NCBI GenBank assembly: GCA_964583765.1
Contig: CAZOWW010000101.1
Location: 1-22,139, forward strand
Reading direction: 5' to 3'
Length of the DNA: 22,139 bases
Source of the DNA: CAZOWW01 sp964583765
GTDB lineage: Bacteria; Actinomycetota; Actinomycetes; Actinomycetales; Kineosporiaceae
Part shown: piece by piece, positions 1-5,510 of the stretch
Layout of the letters: every line of letters starts with the position of its first letter
Numbering within the stretch: position 1 is the first letter of the stretch
Made by a program: the position numbers and the translations under genes
Notes under the pieces: model-generated
What the model was told of the DNA's origin: nothing
Databases searched by the model: none
The model's input: the letters and a program-made list of their open reading frames with translations, nothing else

Positions 1-278
1 CGGCACGCCCTCGACCTCACCCCGACCGACCTCCATCAGGACCAGCCCTCCCAAGACTCACGGGCGGTCGCCGCACCGCCCGTCCGACCATCGGCATCCA
101 TGTAGTGGTAGTCCAAGGTGCAATTCGCCCGAACATCCAAGACCGCGACTTGGGGAGGGCTGTCCACCGCGCGGCACCCTACCGATGATCAGGGCGTCCG
201 GTGCTGCGAATCCTCGGCGTGACGTCATGATCTGAGGGCGCTGTCGCGCCCGTGGCCATACCGTGGCGCGCCCGCACG
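1..278. other. left-edge sequence, no gene assigned
   Basis: This stretch precedes the insertion sequence. On the plus strand the first frame is open from the window edge to a TAG at 103-105. It could be the last 34 codons of a gene that begins outside the window, but the peptide has no motif I recognise. Nothing else in it supports a gene or RNA. Confidence 0.3.
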
Positions 279-289
279 ACGACGAGAGC

Positions 290-1765
290 GGTCGCGTCCC
301 AGGGGCGGTGTAAACGCCCGGCCGTTGGGTCCGCTGTTGGTGGTGATGTTAGGCGACGGCTCCGACAGCCTCGGTGGCCTCGGGGGTGCCGGGCGGTGAC
401 GGTCGGAGTTGTTGGGGTGGGTGGAGCAGGGCACGTCGGAGGTCTTGGAGCAGGCGCAGGCCGGCGGGGGTCATGGTGAATCCGCGCCAGCCGGTCGAGG
501 CCCGGTCCAGGACGGCCCAGACCAGGCGCAGGCAGGAGTGCTCCCCGGGCAGACGGCCGATGACCTTGACCCGGCGGCGGGTTTCCCCGAAGGTGCGCTC
601 GATGAAGTTGGAGTGCCGGATGCGGGTCCAGTGTTCGCGGGGAAACCGCAGGTAGACCGTCAAGTTCTCCCGCCCGGCCAGCAGACACTCCACCGCGGAT
701 GGGTAGGACGCGCGCCAGCGGGCGGCGAACGCGTCGATCCGCTTCTGCACCAACGCTTCCGCCTGGAGTCCGGGCTCGACGTCCTGGGGCACGTTGAAGA
801 TCTCCCAGTAGTCGGCCTTGATCTGGGTCTGGGCGTTCTTGGAGACCTTGGCGAGCAGATTGCGGGCGCGGTGGATCAAGCACCTCTGACGCAACGCCGC
901 CCCCATCGTGGTCTCCACTGCCCCGATCAGGCCCGGGGCACCGTCAGAGATCACCAGCAGGGGGCAGGCCAGGCCCCGTTCGCCCAGCCCTCTCAAGAAC
1001 CCCGCCCACGCGTCATGGGACTCCACGGTCGCGGTCTCCAGGCCGATGAACACCGCCTTGCCGTCGGTGGTGATTCCCCACGCGGCTAGGACCGGTTCCG
1101 CGGCGGCGTTCGCGTGGTACTTGAAGTGCGAGGCGTCCAAGAACAGGTAGTCCAGCGCGATGTCGTCCAGGCGCCGGGTCCGCCACGTGTCGTACTGGAC
1201 CTTCAGGTCCGCGCACACCCGCGAGACGCTCGAGCGGGACACCGTCGCACTCTCACCCAGCGCCTCGCCCAGAGCGGCCTCGACGTCCCGGGTGGACAGG
1301 CCCCGCACGAACGAGGCAATCACCAGGGTCTCCAGCGCGTTGGTCTTGGTCACATGCGCCCCGAACAACTGGGACGCGAACCGCTCGGTGGTCCCGCGCA
1401 GCTTGGGCCGCTGCAAGGTCACCGGCCCGGCGGTGGTCTTGACCGTGACCGGGGCGTACCCGTTACGCATCCCGTCCACGGCCTGGGGCGCCGTGACGGC
1501 GCGCTGGTAGCGCTCCCGACCCAAGAACGCCGTCACCTCGGCCTCCAACGCGCTCTGCAGCAACAGCTGGGCACCCAACCGGGCCACCTGCTCGATCGCG
1601 GACGCCAGATCGGCGCCACCAGCGAAGATCTCGTCAATCTCGGCATGCAGCCGCTGACTCGGGGATACTCGACTCGACACGGACGTAGGCCCTTCCTCTC
1701 CTGACTTGGCGGTCTGGAGCGGACCCTACGTCCGTTGTCATTTACACCAGGGCTGGGACGCGACC
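290..1765 (-). mobile_element. IS256-family insertion sequence, apparently complete
   Basis: A single transposase gene is bracketed by imperfect inverted repeats of about 27 bp. The left end (290-316) reads GGTCGCGTCCCAG then three differing bases then GGTGTAAA. The reverse complement of 1739-1765 reads the same outer 13 bases and the same GGTGTAAA block. A further shared GGGTCCGCT lies just inside each end. The 8-mer ACGACGAG abuts the right end (1766-1773) and recurs at 279-286, three bases outside the left repeat. It may be the target duplication, though the 3-bp offset leaves the exact left boundary uncertain. The overall size of about 1.48 kb is normal for the family. Confidence 0.9.
349..1680 (-). 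CDS. IS256-family (Mutator-type) transposase
   Basis: This 443-residue DDE transposase would cut and join the ends of the insertion sequence that carries it. The catalytic triad of the family is visible: D182 in LFLDASH, D246 in ISDGAPG and E361 in NFIERTFGE. The conserved C267-x2-H270 (RCLIHRARN) lies between the second D and the E, as IS256 members have. The N-terminal 150 residues contain the usual FLGRERYQR and RNGY segments. The start is GTG at 1680, preceded on the minus strand by a strong AGGAGAGGAAGG ribosome-binding site about ten bases upstream. The stop is TAA. Length is typical for the family and no frameshift is seen, so the gene looks intact and the element potentially active. 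It has no functional link to its neighbours. Confidence 0.95.
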   Translation of the reverse strand: MSSRVSPSQRLHAEIDEIFAGGADLASAIEQVARLGAQLLLQSALEAEVTAFLGRERYQRAVTAPQAVDGMRNGYAPVTVKTTAGPVTLQRPKLRGTTERFASQLFGAHVTKTNALETLVIASFVRGLSTRDVEAALGEALGESATVSRSSVSRVCADLKVQYDTWRTRRLDDIALDYLFLDASHFKYHANAAAEPVLAAWGITTDGKAVFIGLETATVESHDAWAGFLRGLGERGLACPLLVISDGAPGLIGAVETTMGAALRQRCLIHRARNLLAKVSKNAQTQIKADYWEIFNVPQDVEPGLQAEALVQKRIDAFAARWRASYPSAVECLLAGRENLTVYLRFPREHWTRIRHSNFIERTFGETRRRVKVIGRLPGEHSCLRLVWAVLDRASTGWRGFTMTPAGLRLLQDLRRALLHPPQQLRPSPPGTPEATEAVGAVA

Positions 1766-2030
1766 ACGACGAGCGTCGCGACCGAGCTTCTGGCAGCTCT
1801 CGCCCCTGCCAACGCCTGGCCAGCGGCTCACGGGCCGGGCGTGGCGAGCGAGGAGGACAGGCCCAGTTCGGGGTGTGTGGTTCCTGCCGCCGGTCCTCGC
1901 GCTGTTCTGGGCCCATGCATACACGCCTCACGCCAACAGGCGCACGCCCGGACCAGACACTTTCCTGCCGCTAGCCCCGCGTTGGCTACAAACCTGGCCA
2001 CAGCCCCTTGGACATTCGGGCCATAACGAC

Positions 2031-2068
2031 CGGGGCCCTGGTCGCCGTTTCCGGTGATCAGGGCCCTG
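2031..2068 (-). terminator. hairpin downstream of tRNA 3' half, copy 1
   Basis: A 16-bp stem (2031-2046 against 2053-2068, two non-Watson-Crick or weak positions) closes a six-base loop just beyond the CCA end of the tRNA fragment. It would act as the tRNA transcript terminator. No T-run follows, so the terminator role is inferred from position and stem strength. Confidence 0.5.
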
Positions 2069-2082
2069 ACCTGCGACTTTCT

Positions 2083-2127
2083 TGGTAGCGGGGGCAGGAT
2101 TTGAACCTGCGACCTCTGGGTTATGAG
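2083..2127 (-). tRNA. 3' half of initiator tRNA-Met (CAU), attachment-site core, copy 1
   Basis: Read on the minus strand the sequence runs from the anticodon loop CTCATAA through the 3' side of the anticodon stem (CCCAG), the variable loop, a perfect T arm (GCAGG-TTCAAAT-CCTGC), the acceptor 3' strand CCCCGCT, A73 and an encoded CCA. Actinobacterial initiator tRNA has this CCCAG anticodon stem and a weak first acceptor pair. The expected 5' half (D arm and the GCTGGG stem strand) is absent to the right. The gene is therefore truncated, as at an integrase att junction, and is not a functional tRNA. Confidence 0.85.
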
Positions 2128-2407
2128 GTGCCGATCACGCTTCCCGACCGTTCGCAGTCGGCGCAGCAGGCATGCCTTGACCTGCCGAAGCGCTCTGACG
2201 CCGACCCAGGCGTCTCGCGTCGTCCCACCAGTTCCGCACGGTCTCGGTTACCGATCGGGTTACCCCTTCGCGCCTCCGCTGGTCACGACAGTCCATGGCC
2301 GTCGCTCGCGCTCCGCATCGGCCTTGACGACAGTGGTGATCCCGGCGGCAAGAAGACCGGTCATCAACTCGACGAGCCCGCTCCCCGTCTGTGGAGACTC
2401 CACCGGA

Positions 2408-3328
2408 TCACCGGTCCCCTGGCGCAGGGGGTCGCGAGCCGAACCATTGCCCGGCCGCCGCATCCCAGGTCCCCGGGGCTGGGCCGCCCATGAGGCAGGG
2501 GTCCGCGAACACCATCACCGCCTGCAGGACCTCGGCGAAGTCAGCGGGCAGTCGGTCCTCGAGTAACTGCCGACGCCGCCAGGCCACCCACCGGGGCTGC
2601 GCCAGGGCCGGATAGCCGGCCAGGATGACCGCCAGCCTGTCCACAACCGCACCTCGATAGCCGGCGACAGTGGAGATCGCGGCGAGGAGGTCCGCGCCGT
2701 CCTGATCGTGGGTCCGCGACAAGAGGTACACGTCGGCGAAGTCCCGCCACCGCGTGTTCGCCAGGCCCCGCTCGGCCATCGTCACGATCTTCTCCGCGTA
2801 GACCATCGCCAACGGATAGCCCCGCACCTCGATGACCCCACCCAGCAGCCGGGGTACTCCCACGCTCCTCGGATCCGGCCGGATCGGATCACCCACGTTG
2901 ACGTCGACGTGGAACCGGATCCGCGCCGAGGCCAGCGTGCACGGCAACGTGACCCGCACCCCGCGGTACTGGTCCTCGTCCCGGATCGAGTCAGCCTGTG
3001 CCAGCTCGGGCTCGAACACCAGACCGTCCTGGAGATCCGTGGCCGCGATCCGGCGGACAAGCACCAGCACGTCCTCAACCTCACCCGATACCGCCTGGGC
3101 TGCCAGATCGATGTCGCGCGTGGGACGACGCGCATCGAAAGCAGCCATCAGCACGCCGCCCTTGAGGACGAGCCGATCGGCATACTCCGAACCGGACAAC
3201 CGGGCGAGGAACCCCTCCAGCGCGTACACATGCAGCAACTCCGCCGTCGGACGACGCGTCCGACGCGCCAAGTTCTGCAGATCCAGATAGGCCCGTCCAG
3301 CCGTCGAATCACGCTGGACCCGACTCAC
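2408..3328 (-). CDS. abiEii: AbiEii-type nucleotidyltransferase toxin (type IV toxin-antitoxin)
   Basis: This is the toxin of an AbiE system. Family members are DUF1814 nucleotidyltransferases that inhibit growth and can abort phage infection; related MenT toxins act on tRNA. In the 306-residue product the family motifs are in order: LKGG (G57-G58) followed by TRDIDL (D72, D74) for the metal-binding site, HVDV (D142) in the third motif, then AEK (K180) and WRDFADVYLL (D196). I place the start at GTG 3328, which overlaps the antitoxin stop as GTGA, rather than at an upstream in-frame ATG that would overlap the antitoxin by over 100 bases. The 4-bp overlap implies translational coupling and antitoxin-first expression. 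All catalytic residues are present, so the toxin looks intact. It is the only cargo, with its antitoxin, between two att copies. Confidence 0.9.
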   Translation of the reverse strand: MSRVQRDSTAGRAYLDLQNLARRTRRPTAELLHVYALEGFLARLSGSEYADRLVLKGGVLMAAFDARRPTRDIDLAAQAVSGEVEDVLVLVRRIAATDLQDGLVFEPELAQADSIRDEDQYRGVRVTLPCTLASARIRFHVDVNVGDPIRPDPRSVGVPRLLGGVIEVRGYPLAMVYAEKIVTMAERGLANTRWRDFADVYLLSRTHDQDGADLLAAISTVAGYRGAVVDRLAVILAGYPALAQPRWVAWRRRQLLEDRLPADFAEVLQAVMVFADPCLMGGPAPGTWDAAAGQWFGSRPPAPGDR

Positions 3329-3924
3329 AAGAGCACCTGCAGCGCCGCCGTCAACGACGGCACCGCCCTCGGAAACGCTCTGGCCATGTCCAACAGCTGG
3401 CCCGGCTGACTCCCCGGACGCCGTAGCCACCGCCGCAACGCCTCCACCCCCACCTCCGGACCGACCTCATGCCGCAACCGGAAGACATCAATCAGGCAAC
3501 GCCGCGGCTCGTACAGCCCGATTGTCACGCCTCCACCCACCGGCACCAGGTCACGACCCACCTCGAAGGTGTCCACCGCGAAGGAGTGCCACCGCACCGG
3601 CGAGGCCACGGACGGCCTCCACTGCCCCCGCGGCACCGCCACGTCCAACCATCCCGGGTTGTCATCGACCAGATCGTGTTCCACCAGCGCACTGACCAGG
3701 CAGATCGTGGCCTCCGGGGCCCGCAGCGCCACCTCCGCCCGATCCCGATCAACGAACTCCGCACCCGCACGGCGATACGTCCCCGGCCCCAGGCGCTCCA
3801 CCAACCCGGCGGCCACCCAGCGCCGCAGCCGCCCTTCCGGCACCCCTGAGGCCAGTACCTCGGAGAACCGAAACACCAGCGGCAGATCCTCCGGGAGCTC
3901 CCCTCGTGCCTCCACCGCGCCCAC
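3325..3924 (-). CDS. abiEi: AbiEi-type antitoxin, DNA-binding
   Basis: This 199-residue protein is the antitoxin and autorepressor partner of AbiEii. In type IV systems it neutralises the toxin without forming a stable complex and represses its own promoter. The N-terminal 45 residues form the expected winged helix, with FRFSEVLASGV, RLRRWVAAGLVERLGPGTYRR and a basic wing. The C-terminal part contains the RWHSF and LIDVFRLR segments common in AbiEi proteins of actinobacteria. The start is GTG 3924; an in-frame TAG lies four codons upstream. The TGA stop is shared with the toxin start. A -10-like TAGGAT ends six bases before the GTG, which suggests a leaderless mRNA. Confidence 0.88.
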   Translation of the reverse strand: MGAVEARGELPEDLPLVFRFSEVLASGVPEGRLRRWVAAGLVERLGPGTYRRAGAEFVDRDRAEVALRAPEATICLVSALVEHDLVDDNPGWLDVAVPRGQWRPSVASPVRWHSFAVDTFEVGRDLVPVGGGVTIGLYEPRRCLIDVFRLRHEVGPEVGVEALRRWLRRPGSQPGQLLDMARAFPRAVPSLTAALQVLL

Positions 3925-3930
3925 AAGGCA

Positions 3931-3936
3931 ATCCTA
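3931..3936 (-). promoter_or_regulatory. candidate -10 box for leaderless abiE transcript
   Basis: The minus-strand hexamer TAGGAT fits the actinobacterial TANNNT -10 pattern. It sits so that transcription would begin at or next to the GTG of the antitoxin gene. No convincing -35 box is seen. This is inferred from spacing only. Confidence 0.4.
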
Positions 3937-4069
3937 TACACATCCGCCATGACTGTAGAGGATTTCCTCGACCGCACCTCGCCTGCCAGGCCCCCGACCG
4001 CGAAGCACCAGCATGCCGAGTAGGTCACGAACTCGGCCACTGCAACCAGAACATTCAGGCCAAAACACC

Positions 4070-4107
4070 CAGGGCCCTGGTCACCGTTTCCGGTGATCAG
4101 GGCCCTG
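4070..4107 (-). terminator. hairpin downstream of tRNA 3' half, copy 2
   Basis: The 16-base arms 4070-4085 and 4092-4107 pair with a single G-U around a six-base loop, directly beyond the tRNA fragment. It is the same structure as at 2031-2068 and is better matched. No T-run is present. Confidence 0.55.
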
Positions 4108-4121
4108 ACCTGCGACTTTCT

Positions 4122-4166
4122 TGGTAGCGGGGGCAGGATTTGAACCTGCGACCTCTGGGTTATGAG
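4122..4166 (-). tRNA. 3' half of initiator tRNA-Met (CAU), attachment-site core, copy 2
   Basis: All 45 bases are identical to the fragment at 2083-2127: anticodon loop with CAT, T arm, acceptor 3' strand and CCA. The sequence to the right (CAGCTAACC...) does not supply the missing 5' half of the tRNA. This too is a truncated att copy and not a gene. The intact tRNA is expected beyond the right end of the window, at the other end of the larger element. Confidence 0.85.
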
Positions 4167-4303
4167 CAGCTAACCATCCGTCTCCACCGTTCCACCACAT
4201 TCCACGACTTGCCTTGCGACCTGCACCTACGCATCGCATGCGATCCCAAGCGTCGCGCGACGTCCCATCTTCGCCAGCACGTCTTGGTCACGAACCTGGT
4301 CAC

Positions 4304-4757
4304 ATACAGAGTCCGCGAACTCGCCCGCTCCGGCCAAAGATCGGGTCGCCCCCGGGGGATCTCTACTACTAAATATCCCCAGAGTTCCTTGGAGCCTGCC
4401 TCTAGCCGTATCGGGCCTGGCCAGCGGGTTTCTGCTGCGATCGCCCCGTTACTGCCATCTGACGCCGCTTCAGGAATTCCGAAGCCCTATCGATCCGGAT
4501 GCTGTTCTTACGTAGCAAGTGAAGACGAGGAGGGAGTGTCGCTGACGGCGGACGGTGACCCACGCACGAGGCGACGAGCCCACTCAACATAGGGAGCGAC
4601 TCGACCACCCACCATGCCGGGAACGGCTGCCAAGGACAGGTCTGCCCGCCACGGCGAGACCCCGCTTCCCCACGAACCCAGGGCACCACACCCCTCATAG
4701 GGCACGAGCACCCCAGAGTTCGTCCGAACGACCCTTCAGTTCGCCTGAACTCTGGGG
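4304..4757. repeat. gene-free stretch with three copies of an 11-bp motif
   Basis: No gene is supported here. The 11-mer CCCCAGAGTTC occurs at 4377-4387 and 4711-4721, and as its reverse complement at 4747-4757. The last two form a perfect inverted repeat around a 25-bp spacer. The spacer has its own TTCG/CGAA-type partial symmetry. The motif starts about 210 bp from the att core, so protein-binding (integrase, excisionase or transfer origin) is possible but not shown. Confidence 0.5.
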
Positions 4758-4776
4758 AAACCCCCGGGCTCCCACG

Positions 4777-4862
4777 GAACCGTGCGTGGCAATCTCCCGT
4801 CACACGGCTCTTGAGGGTGACACGCATCAGGTCCGATGATCGAGCTTGAGCCGTCATTGTCA
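4777..4862 (-). ncRNA. group II intron 3' remnant with domain V
   Basis: Minus-strand bases 4810-4777 form a 34-nt element that matches bacterial group II intron domain V. The lower helix is GAGCCGTGTG against CGCACGGTTC and includes the AGC triad. There is a short bulge, an upper helix and a GAGA tetraloop of GNRA type. Upstream bases to about 4862 resemble the domain IV linker that usually precedes it. The downstream GGGAGCCCGGGGG could be the 5' strand of domain VI, but its pairing strand is missing. No reverse transcriptase/maturase ORF lies in the adjoining DNA, so this is a dead fragment. Confidence 0.6.
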
Positions 4863-5093
4863 CGCGTGATCCATCATCTCACAGAATATGAACAATGTCG
4901 ACTTACTTCTGAACTCCTTAGCATCCAATGTGGGCATAATTCTTTCACCAGAACAAATAGGCGTCCGGTTTAGGACATTTCCGCGAGCCCACATCGGACC
5001 GCCGACGAAGAAGTCCCCGCCGTCATCATAGTTTGGGCCCAAGCAACTGGCGCCCCACCAGCAAGACAGAGAGCTTGGCGAAAGTGAAGTCAT
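4860..5093 (-). CDS. small hypothetical ORF beside the RHS tip
   Basis: A 77-codon ORF begins at an ATG two bases after the TAG of the preceding minus-strand gene (TAGCAATG), with a weak GGCGAG upstream. The product has several cysteines and tryptophans (SCWWGASCLG) and an acidic-glycine patch (NYDDGGDFF). I recognise no domain. The DNA is less GC-rich than the surrounding genes. That fits a horizontally exchanged toxin-immunity tip, but it also makes open frames less surprising. It may be a second immunity-type gene or not a gene at all. Confidence 0.25.
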   Translation of the reverse strand: MTSLSPSSLSCWWGASCLGPNYDDGGDFFVGGPMWARGNVLNRTPICSGERIMPTLDAKEFRSKSTLFIFCEMMDHA

Positions 5094-5095
5094 TG

Positions 5096-5491
5096 CTACT
5101 CGCCAAAGATCCTCCATCTGATCGTATTACCGACACCATGGACGATCACTCCATGCTCGCGCGCCATTTGAACTATCGAATCCAGCATCGACCTCCGGAG
5201 TGGGACGAGTCGACATCCTCCATGTTGACCCGAGTGGAATACAACGCTCCACCCACCTCGCTCAATTGAATCAATTTCCGTCCATCGAATCTCCCGCAAT
5301 GGATCAGACGCACCCCCCGTTGGTGCGGGGAACATTAACGCCCGCGCTAGCCTCTTGAAGGACTTGGGGCGAATATCAAAACGACCTCCGTCTTGATCGA
5401 AATATGCCACCCCGAAAGGCCAGGTTGCGCCCACGGTGCCCATAGCCGCCGGGAAAGCAACTCCGCCAATGACCCTGATCGACATTGCCAT
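5096..5491 (-). CDS. putative immunity protein for the RHS C-terminal domain
   Basis: The protein has about 131 residues if it starts at ATG 5491. In-frame starts at 5548 and 5581 would overlap the end of the RHS gene. The N-terminus has a hydrophobic stretch (VIGGVAFPAAMGTVGATWPFG). It is followed by alternating strands and a C-terminal helix, the order seen in small PH/GRAM-like folds, as judged by eye (GVAYFDQDGGRFDI, IDSIERGGWSVVF, then an MLDSIVQMAREHG helix). It follows the RHS gene directly on the same strand and is of lower GC than the rest of the locus. That is the usual position and composition of an immunity gene that protects the producer from the toxin tip. Immunity function is inferred from context; I do not recognise the family. 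Confidence 0.55.
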   Translation of the reverse strand: MAMSIRVIGGVAFPAAMGTVGATWPFGVAYFDQDGGRFDIRPKSFKRLARALMFPAPTGGASDPLREIRWTEIDSIERGGWSVVFHSGQHGGCRLVPLRRSMLDSIVQMAREHGVIVHGVGNTIRWRIFGE

Positions 5492-5510
5492 CCAATCCAC
5501 ATAAGGAGGC

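Larger units (their letters stand above)
1984..2263. repeat. att-like composite module, copy 1
   Basis: This is one of two colinear modules 2039 bp apart (the other is 4023-4303). In order it holds an 18-bp arm-like motif at 1984-2001 (GGCTACAAACCTGGCCAC), a hairpin at 2031-2068, a tRNA 3' half at 2083-2127 and a second arm-like motif at 2246-2263 (GGTTACCGATCGGGTTAC). Positions 2045-2127 are identical to 4084-4166. Outside this core, similarity decays gradually in both directions. That is what two related but diverged integration junctions at the same tRNA target would look like. The boundaries are my reading by eye. Confidence 0.7.
2083..4121. mobile_element. 2.04-kb att-bounded AbiE cassette (putative non-autonomous integrative element)
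   Basis: The interval between two identical tRNA-fMet 3' ends contains only the AbiEi/AbiEii pair and flanking noncoding DNA. It has no integrase or excisionase. Because each end carries the same core and the same type of arm motifs, the block could be recognised by the integrase of the neighbouring element and move in trans, or it could be a remnant of a larger element that lost its core genes. The direct repeats are seen in the sequence; mobility is inferred. Confidence 0.55.
4023..4303. repeat. att-like composite module, copy 2
   Basis: This is the second copy of the module at 1984-2263. Arm-like motifs lie at 4023-4040 (GGTCACGAACTCGGCCAC) and 4286-4303 (GGTCACGAACCTGGTCAC), with the hairpin at 4070-4107 and the tRNA core at 4122-4166. 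The left motif is exactly 99 bp from the tRNA CCA end in both copies. The right motif is 163 bp away in copy 1 and 164 bp in copy 2. I read it as the junction between the AbiE cassette and the larger element to the right. Confidence 0.7.

Noticed and set aside
2083..2200. A complete tRNA-Met gene at either att copy
   Set aside because: The D arm and 5' acceptor strand are not found to the right of either copy; only the 3' half is present.
2101..4592. Plus-strand ORFs starting MNLRPLGYE at 2101 and 4140
   Set aside because: The shared start is the reverse complement of the tRNA 3' half; it reflects the att repeat and not homologous proteins.
4402..4863. Minus-strand 153-codon ORF covering the intron remnant
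   Set aside because: Its N-terminal part is a translation of group II intron RNA (domain V), and the rest has no protein-like features.
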